Shown here: in pieces, positions 18,659 through 27,075 of the stretch
How the letters are laid out: the number at the start of each line of letters is the position of its first letter
How positions within the stretch are numbered: the stretch's first letter is position 1
Assembly (NCBI RefSeq): GCF_024199845.1
Contig: NZ_JANADO010000001.1
Span: 6,076,001 to 6,140,000 of the forward strand
Direction: 5' to 3'
DNA from: Bradyrhizobium sp. CCGB12
Lineage (GTDB): Bacteria; Pseudomonadota; Alphaproteobacteria; Rhizobiales; Xanthobacteraceae
Length of the DNA stretch: 64,000 bases
Notes under the pieces: model-generated
Seen by the model: the letters and a program-made list of their open reading frames with translations, nothing else
What the model was told of the DNA's origin: nothing
The model's database searches: none
Translations under genes and position numbers: made by a program

Positions 18659-18738
18659 TTGCCGCCGTTGGAATGCGCCTCGCGCCGCCTATACAAGGCA
18701 AGTCGCATCTGAAATTTCGAAGGCGCATCACAGCAACA

Positions 18739-18945
18739 ATGTCAGCAACGTCCGGAGACAGCGGCGGCGACGCGGCGCGGCCTGCAGGAAGCCCTTCTGC
18801 AGCAACGAGGCCCCTCATCTTGCGCGGCAATCGGATCGACAGCCGCGAGCTGTTTGCGGCCGAGCGCGAGATCATCATCGCACATGGCGAGGACAGCTAT
18901 CGCCTGCGCCTGACCTCGCAGAACAAGCTGATCCTGACGAAGTGA
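18739..18945 (+). CDS. hmuP: HemP/HmuP heme-uptake regulator
   Basis: 68 residues. The C-terminal HemP block is clear: IDSRELFAAEREIIIAHGED, then YRLRLTSQNKLILTK. The N-terminal third is Gly/Ala-rich and not conserved. In Bradyrhizobium japonicum HmuP works with Irr to activate heme-utilisation genes. Here it lies at the head of the rightward arm, 6 nt before hmuT. No strong RBS is visible at ATG 18739; an in-frame ATG at 18673 would add 22 basic residues, so the start is less certain than the identity. Confidence 0.85.
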   Translation: MSATSGDSGGDAARPAGSPSAATRPLILRGNRIDSRELFAAEREIIIAHGEDSYRLRLTSQNKLILTK

Positions 18946-18951
18946 ACCGCA

Positions 18952-19905
18952 ATGACATTTTGTCGCACGCTTGCAAGTCTCCTGCTCTCCTGCACATTCG
19001 CGCTTCTGTCCGGCGCGCACGCCGCCGGTATCATCGTGCATGATGCGCGCAATCGCGACATCACTGTTGCCGACTTCGCGCGCACGGTCTCGATCGGCGG
19101 TGCCATCACCGAGATCCTCTATGCGCTCGGGCTGGAGAACCGGCTGGTCGGGGTCGATACGACGAGCCTCTATCCGGCGGCGGCGCTGCACGACAAACCC
19201 AATGTCGGTTACATGCGCCAGATTTCGGCCGAAGGCGTGCTCGGCCTCAATCCCTCGCTGATCCTGGCGATCCAGGGATCGGGCCCGCGCGAGACCATGG
19301 ACATCCTGGAGACGGCGAAGGTGCCGCTGGTGCTGGTGCCCGAGACCTTTTCCGAGGACGGCCTGATCGAGAAGATCAAGCTGGTCGGCCATGCCATGGG
19401 CGTCGACGCGCGCGCCGAATGCCTGAGCGCTGCGGTCGGCGCCGATCTCGCACAGCTCCGCGCGCTGCGTGCCAAGGTGACGAAGCCGGTACGCGTGATG
19501 TTCGTGATGTCGCTCCAGAACGGACGCGCCATGGTCGCCGGCCACAAGACCGCGGCGGACGAGATCATCCAGCTCGCCGGCGCCGCCAATGCCGTCGACG
19601 ATTACGACGGCTACAAGATCATCGGCGACGAGGCGATCGTGGCGGCCAAGCCCGATGTCGTGCTGTCGATCGAGCGCGGCAGGGATTCGCTCCAGGCTGA
19701 TGCGGTCTACACCCATCCCGGCTTTGCGCTGACACCGGTCGCGGCCAACAAGAGTTTCATCACCATGGACGGGCTCTATCTGCTCGGGTTCGGACCGCGC
19801 ACGGCGGCGGCGGCGCGCGATCTTTCGGTCAGGCTCTATCCGGCGCTGGCCGAACAGGGCGGCGCGTTCACGTCGGCCCTGTCGGCGGCGAATTGCCGGC
19901 AATGA
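18952..19905 (+). CDS. hmuT: Periplasmic heme-binding protein of the ABC importer
   Basis: 317 residues with a signal peptide ending in AHAA. The type-III binding-protein fold is seen in RTVSIGGAITEILYALGLENRLVG, the DTTSLYP turn followed by PNVGYMRQISAEGVLGLNP (a Tyr here is a likely heme ligand), a long linking helix, and GYKIIGDEAIVAAKPDVVLSI. It receives heme from HmuR and feeds HmuU-HmuV. The gene ends in ATGA, where hmuU begins. Confidence 0.92.
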   Translation: MTFCRTLASLLLSCTFALLSGAHAAGIIVHDARNRDITVADFARTVSIGGAITEILYALGLENRLVGVDTTSLYPAAALHDKPNVGYMRQISAEGVLGLNPSLILAIQGSGPRETMDILETAKVPLVLVPETFSEDGLIEKIKLVGHAMGVDARAECLSAAVGADLAQLRALRAKVTKPVRVMFVMSLQNGRAMVAGHKTAADEIIQLAGAANAVDDYDGYKIIGDEAIVAAKPDVVLSIERGRDSLQADAVYTHPGFALTPVAANKSFITMDGLYLLGFGPRTAAAARDLSVRLYPALAEQGGAFTSALSAANCRQ

Positions 19906-20999
19906 GTGCGGCCGTCGGGACGGATGCGCAAGCCCCGCGACGACGCGCCAGCGCAGGACGACGTTCCGCCTCGTTCGCGATTCCCCTTCTGCTCGTGCTG
20001 CTGGTGCTCACCGTGATTGTCGCGCTGACGGTCGGCGCCGCCGGCATTCCCCTTTCGCGACTGCCTGCTGCGCTCGGCTTTGCCGGCAACTCGACGGCCG
20101 ATGCCATGACGGCGCGCGACCAGCTCGTACTGTGGTCGATCCGCATTCCCCGGATCGCTGCGACCGCGATGGTCGGCGGCCTGCTCGCCGCAGCGGGCGC
20201 GATCATGCAAGGGCTGTTTCGCAATCCGCTCGCCGATCCCGCGCTGGTCGGTGTCTCCAGCGGCGGTGCGCTCGCCGCCGCGAGCGCGATCGTGTTCACC
20301 GATTCACGCTTCGGCGAAGCGCTGCGCTTCCTCCAGACCGAGCTGTTGCCGCTCGCGGCCTTTGCGGGCTCGCTGGCAACGACCGCGATCCTCTACGGCA
20401 TCTCCAGCCGTTCGGGGCGGACCTCGATCGCGATCTTCCTGCTCGCCGGCGTCGCCATCACCGCCATCACCAATGCCGGCATCGGGCTCCTGGTGTTCAT
20501 CGCCGACGACCGCCAGCTCCGCGACATCACGTTCTGGCTGCTCGGATCGATGAGCGGCACGACGTGGACCAAGGCCGCCATGCTCGTGCCGATCCTCGTC
20601 ATGGGGCTCGCGGCCTGCGCCTTCATTGCGCGCGGGCTCGATCTGCTGGTGCTCGGCGAGGCCGACGCCTTTCACGGCGGGGTCGACGTCGAGCGCCTGA
20701 AGCGGATCTCGATCGTGATGGTCTCCGCCATGACCGGCGTCGCGGTATCGATCAGCGGCGTCATCGGCTTCGTCGGCATCGTCGTGCCGCATCTGCTCCG
20801 CCTCGTCATCGGACCGGCGCATCGCCTGCTGCTGCCGGCCTCGGTGCTGCTCGGTGCAATCCTGATGGTCGGAGCCGACACGCTGGCGCGCACCATCGTG
20901 GCGCCCGCGGAGATGCCGATCGGCATTTTGACCGCGGCCGTCGGCGCGCCGGTCTTCCTTGGCATCCTGCTGCGGCAGCGCGGGCTGGCTTCGCTATGA
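19902..20999 (+). CDS. hmuU: Heme ABC importer permease
   Basis: 365 residues with about ten membrane helices, a FecCD/BtuC-type permease. Family marks are SIRIPRIAATAMVGGLLAAAGAIMQGLFRNPLADPALVGVSSGG and VSISGVIGFVGIVVPHLLRLVIGP, whose cytoplasmic loop meets the ATPase. The start ATG 19902 overlaps the hmuT stop as ATGA. It forms the heme channel as a homodimer with two copies of HmuV. The N-terminal 25 residues are basic and cytoplasmic. Confidence 0.93.
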   Translation: MSAAVGTDAQAPRRRASAGRRSASFAIPLLLVLLVLTVIVALTVGAAGIPLSRLPAALGFAGNSTADAMTARDQLVLWSIRIPRIAATAMVGGLLAAAGAIMQGLFRNPLADPALVGVSSGGALAAASAIVFTDSRFGEALRFLQTELLPLAAFAGSLATTAILYGISSRSGRTSIAIFLLAGVAITAITNAGIGLLVFIADDRQLRDITFWLLGSMSGTTWTKAAMLVPILVMGLAACAFIARGLDLLVLGEADAFHGGVDVERLKRISIVMVSAMTGVAVSISGVIGFVGIVVPHLLRLVIGPAHRLLLPASVLLGAILMVGADTLARTIVAPAEMPIGILTAAVGAPVFLGILLRQRGLASL

Positions 21000-21805
21000 G
21001 CGCCGTGATCGAGGCGCGCGGCTTGGTCAAACGCGCCGGCCGCGCCGCCACGCTGCTCGATGGGGTCGGCCTGACGGTTGCCGCCGGCGAGATGGTCGCC
21101 ATCATCGGCCCGAACGGCGCTGGCAAGTCGACGCTGCTGCGGCTGCTTTCCGGCGATCTCCGCCCGAACGAAGGCGAGGTGCGGCTGAAGCAGCGCGACA
21201 TCGGCAGCTACACGCCGCACGAGCTCGCCGCGCGCCGCGCCATGCTGTCCCAGCACATCAACGTCACCTTCCCCTTCACGGTCGAGGAAATCGTGCTGAT
21301 GGGCGCTGGCGATCGCAGCTTGCGCGAGGCGAGCGCGCTGGTCGATGCCGCGCTGGACGAGGTTGGCCTCACCCGTTTCAGAGACCGGCAATTGCCGACA
21401 CTGTCCGGCGGCGAGCAGCAGCGCGCCCATTTCGCCCGCGTGCTGGTGCAGCTCGCCTGCGGCGAAGCCGAGCATGGTCCGGGACTTCTGCTGCTGGACG
21501 AGCCGACCTCGAGCCTCGATCTGCGCCACCAGATCGACCTCGTCGAAGCCGCCCGCCACCGCGCGGCAGGCGGCACGGCCGTGATCGCGATCCTGCACGA
21601 CCTCAACCTCGCGATCCGCTTCGCCGACCGGTTGGTCGTGCTCAGCGGCGGCAGGCTCGCGGCCGACGGCCCGCGCACTGGGGTCGTGACGCGCGAGATC
21701 ATCCGCGACATTTTTGAGATCGACGCCGTCGTCCATCAGGCTGACGACGGCGTGCCTTACGTACTGCCGCAATCGATGCGGGCGGCGCCGCCCGCTTCGC
21801 GATGA
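20996..21805 (+). CDS. hmuV: Heme ABC importer ATP-binding protein
   Basis: 269 residues. Walker A is GPNGAGKST (about 38), the signature motif is LSGGEQQR, Walker B is LLLLDEPTSSLDL, and the switch His is in AILHDLNLAI, so all catalytic motifs are intact. The start was set at ATG 20996, which overlaps the hmuU stop as ATGA; the same frame stays open far upstream inside hmuU, but that part encodes only Arg/His-rich noise. It powers heme entry through HmuU and is the last gene of the rightward arm. Confidence 0.95.
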   Translation: MSAVIEARGLVKRAGRAATLLDGVGLTVAAGEMVAIIGPNGAGKSTLLRLLSGDLRPNEGEVRLKQRDIGSYTPHELAARRAMLSQHINVTFPFTVEEIVLMGAGDRSLREASALVDAALDEVGLTRFRDRQLPTLSGGEQQRAHFARVLVQLACGEAEHGPGLLLLDEPTSSLDLRHQIDLVEAARHRAAGGTAVIAILHDLNLAIRFADRLVVLSGGRLAADGPRTGVVTREIIRDIFEIDAVVHQADDGVPYVLPQSMRAAPPASR

Positions 21806-21809
21806 AGCT

Positions 21810-21926
21810 GCACTCCCTCGTCCCGCTTGCGGGGAGAGAGTAACTCCGCAATGGGATGCTCCCCGTAGGGAGAGAACCCTCACCCGCCGCTTCGCGCCGA
21901 CCTCTCCCGCAAGCGGGAGAGGTGAA
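21810..21926. repeat. Palindromic repeat, CTCTCCCGCAAGCGGGAGAGG family
   Basis: cctctcccgc-aa-gcgggagagg at 21901-21922 is a near-perfect hairpin. An inverted, partly degraded copy, tcccgcttgcggggagagag, lies at 21821-21840, with tccccgtagggaga between. It fills the gap between the convergent hmuV and muiA-like genes and probably terminates both. A short relative is at 34608-34633. Confidence 0.65.
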
Positions 21927-21956
21927 GGATCGCGGTCGGTGTCATCTCAGTGATCG

Positions 21957-23633
21957 CTAACCCGCCGGCACGATCACCATGCCCTTGTCCTTCGGCCAGC
22001 GGATGCGCCAGGCGAAGTTGATGTCCTTGGCCTCGCCGGGCTTGGCGTCGAACGACCATTCCAGCACGCCGCGCTTATCGCGGATGTTGCTCGCGGTGGG
22101 CGGCGTGGTCGAGGGCAGCATCTCGACCACGATGTCCTCGTTCTCGCTGACCGGCAGCTGATCCTCGATCGCGACCTTGATCGGGAAGTCGTGACCGTTG
22201 CGGATCGTCGTCTTGAACGAACGCTCGTCGGTCTTCGACGTCGTGACCAGCAAGCCCGCCGAGCCCTCGTTGCGCTTGAGTACGGCACGCTCGATCTTGA
22301 TCTTGTCGTCGGCGCCGAAACCGAGCCGCACGATGTCGTCCTTCGCCGAGGCCGTGAGCTTGCCGCGGCCGACGAAGACGCCGTCGCGGTAGATCGCGAC
22401 CTTGCCCGGCAGCAATGTCGTGTCGTCGGTCTGCTTGAAGCTGGCTTCGAGGAAGGCGGTCGGATCCATCACCGGCGCGGCGCGCACCGCGAGATCAGCG
22501 GGCACCGTCATCGCTGCGATGCGCAGGCTCTTGGCGCCCTCGGCCGCGCCGAGACTGACGCGGCCGGGAATCCTGAACGTGGCCTGGAAGTCGCCGATCT
22601 CGGCAACCGCCTGCTGCTCGTCGGCGCGTTCACGTGGCTCGGCCGACTCGGCCATCTTGGCCATTGCCGGCGATTGCGCCTGGCGCGTCATCGGAGCGGG
22701 CCGCGCCAGATCAGAGGCCGTGCCAAGCGCCAACGGCTTCGGGACTTGCGGATATTGCGCCACCAGCGAATGCAGCTCCGGTGCGCTGCCGCCGCGGCTG
22801 ATGCGGACCGTGGAGACGCCGAGCGTCACGTTGGACCAGTCCTCGCCGGTCGACTGCGTGATCTCCGCGCGGCGGACCAGCTCGAGCTGCGGCTTGCGGT
22901 CCTTGGCGCCGGTATCGAGGCGGGCGTCATAGAGCGGCAGCCAGCGCGCATTGCGCACATTATAAGTCACCCGCAACGTCGCCTTGGTCGCGGCCGGCGC
23001 GGCAACGTCCATGCGGACCTCGAGCTTGCTCGGTGGCTTGGCCTTGCGCTCGGCTTCGAGCTGGACGATCTGACGATCGATCTCGCGCAACTTGCGCGTG
23101 GCGTCGCGGATGGCGGTATCGGCGCTCGCAATTTCCTCGCCGACCGCGGCAAAGGCCGTACGCCATTCGGCGATCGGCCGCGCTTCGCCCTTCTCGCCGA
23201 TGCCCACGGGGGAGGCTTCCGCAAAGTGCTCCGCGAACTTGCGGCGCGCATTGGCCGAGTCGATCGCGCCTTGCAGGTCGGCGCGCTGGTCGTTCAGCGC
23301 CTCGATGCGCTTTTCCAGCTCGGGCAGATTGACCGGCGCCGCGCGCGGCGGTCGCGCATCGATCGTGCCGATGGTAAGTTTTGCGCCGCCTTCACCCTCG
23401 ACCCGGATGGAGGACGTATCGAGGGCAAGCGGAAAGTCCTTGGCGACCAGCGTCGAGTCCCCGGACGGCAGATCGACGGCGATGATGCGGGTGATGGTGG
23501 CGCCGTCGGGATAGACGGTAACGGTATCGATGGCCGACGTCGCGTCCACATCGGCGGCCCATGACGGCGTTGCCGTCGCCATGGCGACCAGAACCAGACT
23601 CGTCGTTGCCAGATATCTTGCGGTGATGCGCAT
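21957..23633 (-). CDS. DUF4139/MuiA-like exported protein
   Basis: 558 residues. A signal peptide (cleavage after SWAA) precedes a DUF4140 N-terminal part (VTVYPDGATITRIIAVDLPSG), a coiled coil rich in Glu/Arg (about 80-190), and the DUF4139 beta domain (VTYNVRNARWLPLYDARLDT, then QLELVRRAEITQSTGEDWSNV). Family members include the 'mucoidy inhibitor A' proteins, and their biochemical role is unknown. The start at 23633 was chosen because AGGAGGGATTT precedes ATG; a longer frame reaches 23783 without a signal or RBS. It converges on hmuV and is not obviously part of heme uptake. Confidence 0.85.
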   Translation of the reverse strand: MRITARYLATTSLVLVAMATATPSWAADVDATSAIDTVTVYPDGATITRIIAVDLPSGDSTLVAKDFPLALDTSSIRVEGEGGAKLTIGTIDARPPRAAPVNLPELEKRIEALNDQRADLQGAIDSANARRKFAEHFAEASPVGIGEKGEARPIAEWRTAFAAVGEEIASADTAIRDATRKLREIDRQIVQLEAERKAKPPSKLEVRMDVAAPAATKATLRVTYNVRNARWLPLYDARLDTGAKDRKPQLELVRRAEITQSTGEDWSNVTLGVSTVRISRGGSAPELHSLVAQYPQVPKPLALGTASDLARPAPMTRQAQSPAMAKMAESAEPRERADEQQAVAEIGDFQATFRIPGRVSLGAAEGAKSLRIAAMTVPADLAVRAAPVMDPTAFLEASFKQTDDTTLLPGKVAIYRDGVFVGRGKLTASAKDDIVRLGFGADDKIKIERAVLKRNEGSAGLLVTTSKTDERSFKTTIRNGHDFPIKVAIEDQLPVSENEDIVVEMLPSTTPPTASNIRDKRGVLEWSFDAKPGEAKDINFAWRIRWPKDKGMVIVPAG

Positions 23634-23829
23634 AAATCCCTCCTGCCGGTATCGCCGCGCCGCCAGCCGGACGCGCGCGATCAAATGCCTCGCCATCGTG
23701 ATGAGACGCGGCAGGGAAGGAACTGGTTCGATTGGGGTTTCCGTGGGGCGCGGCCGCGGCGGCACGGTGGCCGCGGAACGCATCCTGCCTGGCGGCGCAG
23801 ACTTGCAGGTCGAGCCTCGGACTTGAGGC

Positions 23830-24438
23830 TCAGGCTTGCGTGGGCGAGCCCTGACCGAAGATGCGGCGGAGCAGGTCGGTCACGTTGCGGGCGCCGGCCT
23901 TCCTCAAAACGCTGGCGCGATAGCCCTCGATCGTCCGGGCGCTGAGCTGCATGCGGCGGGCGATCTCCTTGTTGGTGAGACCGGCGGCAAGGTGCTCGAG
24001 CACGTCGCCTTCGCGCCCCGTCAACGGTTCACACCCGGGCAGCCAGCGCTGCCGGTTCGAACCGGGCTGCGCGAACTCGTCGATCGCAGCATCGATCCGA
24101 TTGACGATGTCGCGGGTGCGGAACGGCTTTTCGATGAAGTCGGCCGCGCCGCTCTTGATGGCGTCGACCGCCATGGAAATGCTGCCGTTCGCCGAGGTCA
24201 CCAGGACCGGCGCCATGCAGTTTTCCTCGCGCAGCCGCTTGAGCACATCGAGGCCGGAGCGATCCGGCGGCATCTCCAGCAGCACGCAGGCCGGCATCCG
24301 CGCCCTCGCCTCCGACAGCAGCGAGGCGCCATCGGCGAAGCAAATGACGTCATAGGCGCTCTGTTGGAGCGCAGTCGAGAGTTGTTCGCGGGAGGCCGCG
24401 TCAGTCTCAATGACGAACACCTCACCCTTGGAAAACAT
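23830..24438 (-). CDS. FixJ/LuxR-type regulator with a Glu-for-Asp receiver
   Basis: 202 residues. A receiver-like domain (1-115) is followed by a LuxR-type helix-turn-helix (about 140-200: LTGREGDVLEHLAAGLTNKE, then ARTIEGYRASVLRKAGA). The position that normally holds the phospho-accepting Asp is Glu55 (CVLLEMPPDRSG). The upstream acidic pair is reduced to E11-T-D13. The switch Thr/Ser (VTSANG) and Lys104 (IEKPF) remain. A Glu often mimics phosphorylation, so the protein may be constitutively active or answer another signal. No histidine kinase gene is near. The start at 24438 follows GGGGAAC; an ATG at 24453 is possible. Confidence 0.85.
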   Translation of the reverse strand: MFSKGEVFVIETDAASREQLSTALQQSAYDVICFADGASLLSEARARMPACVLLEMPPDRSGLDVLKRLREENCMAPVLVTSANGSISMAVDAIKSGAADFIEKPFRTRDIVNRIDAAIDEFAQPGSNRQRWLPGCEPLTGREGDVLEHLAAGLTNKEIARRMQLSARTIEGYRASVLRKAGARNVTDLLRRIFGQGSPTQA

Positions 24439-24482
24439 GTTCCCCGGCATCATCCCGATCCAGCAATGTCTTGGTCAAATGG

Positions 24483-24565
24483 TCCGAGACGGCAGCGGGC
24501 CCCGTCGCCTCGCCCGCCGTCGTCTCCGAGACGGCAGCGGGCCCCGTCGCCTCGCCCGCCGTCGT
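24483..24565. repeat. 42-bp tandem repeat, two copies
   Basis: Two identical 41-bp units, starting tccgagacggcagcgggccc and ending ccgccgtcgt, lie at 24483-24523 and 24525-24565 with a period of 42. They sit between the divergent FixJ-like and AraC-like genes, inside the shared promoter region, upstream of the preferred AraC start. They could be tandem regulator sites or a recent slippage duplication. Confidence 0.85.
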
Positions 24566-24695
24566 GAGCACGGCATTCACGCCCGTGCTTCGGTTTCCCT
24601 TATGTATGTTCCAGCCAGTTCCCGGATTTGACGGATCGGGACAGAAACTTTACATTTCGGGACATCTGCGGGAATGGCTGGCAGGAACAGGTCGC

Positions 24696-25730
24696 ATGAC
24701 CGACCTCATTCGCAGCGCAGGCTTGAGCTATTATCCGGAGGTGGCCCGGTCGGTCGGGCTCGACCCGCGCCAGATGATGCGCAAGGTCCGGCTGCCGCTG
24801 GCCTGCCTCGACAAGCCCGACACCCCCATCGCCGTCGCCGGCCTGCGCCGCCTGCTCGAATTGTCGGCCGAGGTATCCGGCGCCGAAGATTTCGGCTTGC
24901 GCCTTGCCGAACGGGGCGGCCTGACCAATTTTGGCGCGGTCGGCTTGATCGTGCGCGAACAGGCGACCGTCGGCGAGGCCATCGAAGCATTCTCGCGCTT
25001 CATTCATGTCCATCACGACGGCATGCGGCTCGACGTCATCAGTGACAAGCACGCGGTGACACTCGCGCTGCATCTGCGCGGCCGGCCGAGCGCGCCGCGC
25101 CAGTCGATCGACATGGCGCTCGGCAGCGTCCACCGCATCATCCAGTCCCTGTTCAGCAGCGATTGGCGGCCGCTGGAGGTGCATCTGCATTATCCGCCAC
25201 CGCATGACCGCAAGCGCTATCGCGAATTCTTCGGCTGCCGCGTCACCTTCAATGCGGACGACGATGCAATCCTGCTGTCGATGCACGATATGGAGCGCCG
25301 CATCCCGAGCGCGCATCCGTTGATCGCGAGCTATCTGCGCAAGCGGATCGAGGCGATCGAGACCCGGCCGGCAAGCTGGGAGGAGAAGGTGGACGAGGTC
25401 GTGCGGACTCTTCTCGCTAGTGGCGACTGCACCGTCGAGCACGTGGCCGAGCATCTTGCCTGTACCCGCCGCACCATCCACCGCCGCCTTGCCGCATCGG
25501 GCACGAGCTTCTCGGCCATCCTCGATGCGCAACGCGCCGATCTGGTCACTCAGTTGGTCGCCGATCCCGACCGGCCGCTGGCCGACATTGCCGCGCAGCT
25601 CGGTTTCTCGGCCCAGAGTGCCATGGCCCGCTGGTTCCGCGGCCGCTTTGGCTGCACCATCACCGCATGGCGCAGAGGCGTACGGCCGCTGGCGAAGCCG
25701 GACAGCGTGCCGTCGGCGTCAGCCGCTTAA
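24696..25730 (+). CDS. AraC-family transcriptional regulator (arabinose-binding-like N-domain)
   Basis: 344 residues. The N-terminal domain (about 10-190) has the PF12625-type pattern seen in OruR/ArgR-like AraC proteins: YYPEVARSVGLDPRQMMRKV, LAERGGLTNFGAVGL, and FFGCRVTFNADDDAILL. The C-terminal AraC DNA-binding domain (about 240-330) shows DCTVEHVAEHLACTRRTIHR and ADIAAQLGFSAQSAMARWF. ATG 24696 was chosen because it starts the conserved domain; an upstream ATG at 24471 would translate the 42-bp tandem repeat as ETAAGPVASPAVVS twice. The effector is unknown. Its stop lies 4 nt from that of nnrS. Confidence 0.88.
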   Translation: MTDLIRSAGLSYYPEVARSVGLDPRQMMRKVRLPLACLDKPDTPIAVAGLRRLLELSAEVSGAEDFGLRLAERGGLTNFGAVGLIVREQATVGEAIEAFSRFIHVHHDGMRLDVISDKHAVTLALHLRGRPSAPRQSIDMALGSVHRIIQSLFSSDWRPLEVHLHYPPPHDRKRYREFFGCRVTFNADDDAILLSMHDMERRIPSAHPLIASYLRKRIEAIETRPASWEEKVDEVVRTLLASGDCTVEHVAEHLACTRRTIHRRLAASGTSFSAILDAQRADLVTQLVADPDRPLADIAAQLGFSAQSAMARWFRGRFGCTITAWRRGVRPLAKPDSVPSASAA

Positions 25731-25733
25731 GCC

Positions 25734-26945
25734 TCAGCGCGCCGGAGCCGGCACGCCCATGATGGCGAGTGCGCGCATGCGGGCGCCGGCGAGCAGCGGG
25801 CCGAACGCAACCGCAAAGCCGAGGAACGCGACGATCCAGCCGCAGGCGGCGATGTGCAGCAGCGCATCACCATACGCAGGCAACACCGCCGCGGCGACCC
25901 GCGCCAGCGCGGCGACGATGATCGCGACGTAGATTCCCTGGGTCGCGGGCGACGCCGTCAGCGCCTGACCGGTATGGCCGAGGCTCGCACGCGTCATCAC
26001 CGCGAGCGTCATCGTTCCGGCCGCGCCCGTCATCCAAGCATGAATGCCCGCACTCGGCGGCAGCGCGCCGAAGACAGCCGCGGCATGCAGCAGGAAGCCG
26101 AGCGGCACGAAGACGTAACCGACGTGGAGAATCAGAAGCAGGCGCTCGCGCGAAGTGCGGTCCCCGGCCCAGCGCACAAGCCGGACCAGATGCAGCCCGC
26201 CGACGAGCGCCATCGCGACGCCGGTGACGGCATTCAACGGCGCCACGATCCACGCGATGAGCGCGAGCGCGCTACATCCGATCACCACGCCGTCGAAGCG
26301 TCCGAACGGCACCGGCAGGCGGCCGGGGTTGAACTTGACCAGCCAGTTGCGGGTGAAGCTCGGGATGATGCGGCCGCCGATCAGCGCGATCAGCAGCACG
26401 ACCGCGCCGATGCCGACGCGGATGCTGACATCTGCCGCGCCTTCGACATGCGCTTCGAGATGGAAGGCGACGTTGCCGGCGAGCAGCACCAGCACGAGCA
26501 CCACCACGGGCAGGTTGCGCCAGTTGCCGCCTGCGATGATCTCACGCGCCGCGGCGGCGACGACCAGCGCCAGGAAGGCGGCATCGACGAGAAGCGCGAA
26601 CATCCAACCGATATCGGCAGACAGCGTCACCGCAACACGCCCGGCGAACCAAACCACCAGCAGCGCGCCCAGCGCGGTGCCCTGGATCGGCAGCCGCCCG
26701 GTCCAGTTCGGGATCGCCGTGAACAGAAATCCGGTGATCACCGCGGGCAAGAAGCCGTAGAGCATCTCGTGGACATGCCAGTCGCGGGGGGCGAAGGCTG
26801 AGGTCACCGACAGCTCGCCATAGAACATCGGCAGCCAGGCCAGGATCGACAGGGCGGCCTGGATCGCGGCGAACAGGAAAAAGGGCCGAAAGCTGTTCGC
26901 AAACAGCGGCCAGCCCTCAAAGTTGCGGGATCGGGCACCAGCCAT
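25734..26945 (-). CDS. nnrS: NnrS family heme/copper membrane protein
   Basis: 403 residues with about twelve membrane helices. Family marks are FRPFFLFAAIQAALSILAWL near the N-terminus, DWHVHEMLYGFLPAVITGFL with the conserved His pair, AIPNWTGRL, and later VFVPLGFLLHAAAVFG and WMTGAAGTMTLAVMTRASLGHTG with further His residues. NnrS proteins protect against nitric-oxide-linked iron depletion and are typically controlled by NnrR. A divergent Crp/Fnr gene with a matching palindrome supports this. The ATG follows AGGAGTTGACCCC. Confidence 0.93.
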   Translation of the reverse strand: MAGARSRNFEGWPLFANSFRPFFLFAAIQAALSILAWLPMFYGELSVTSAFAPRDWHVHEMLYGFLPAVITGFLFTAIPNWTGRLPIQGTALGALLVVWFAGRVAVTLSADIGWMFALLVDAAFLALVVAAAAREIIAGGNWRNLPVVVLVLVLLAGNVAFHLEAHVEGAADVSIRVGIGAVVLLIALIGGRIIPSFTRNWLVKFNPGRLPVPFGRFDGVVIGCSALALIAWIVAPLNAVTGVAMALVGGLHLVRLVRWAGDRTSRERLLLILHVGYVFVPLGFLLHAAAVFGALPPSAGIHAWMTGAAGTMTLAVMTRASLGHTGQALTASPATQGIYVAIIVAALARVAAAVLPAYGDALLHIAACGWIVAFLGFAVAFGPLLAGARMRALAIMGVPAPAR

Positions 26946-27009
26946 GGGGTCAACTCCTGGAAATTCAAACCGATGCCTGGAAAAATACTGCCGCCCCAGC
27001 CGGCCCGTT

Positions 27010-27023
27010 TTGCGCTATCGCAA
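27010..27023. promoter_or_regulatory. FNR/NnrR-type box
   Basis: ttgcgctatcgcaa is a perfect TTGCG-N4-CGCAA palindrome. It is 52 nt upstream of the Crp/Fnr start (27076) and 64 nt upstream of the nnrS start (26945), so it can control both. This form, rather than TTGAT-N4-ATCAA, is the one linked to NnrR-type regulators in rhizobia. Confidence 0.7.
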
Positions 27024-27075
27024 ACTGCTCGACGATTGCAGGTGCCATCACACTCTCCAGCGCAAAGGAGACGGA

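Noticed and set aside
20132..20995. Long open frame continuous with and upstream of hmuV
   Set aside because: It lies wholly inside hmuU in another frame and encodes Arg/His-rich sequence with no domain; hmuV starts at the ATGA overlap at 20996.
22191..23564. Plus-strand open frame of about 450 codons
   Set aside because: Antisense to the MuiA-like gene; no family signature.
24471..24695. Upstream ATG for the AraC-type regulator
   Set aside because: The extra 75 residues translate the tandem repeat and lack conservation-like character; ATG 24696 begins the known domain.
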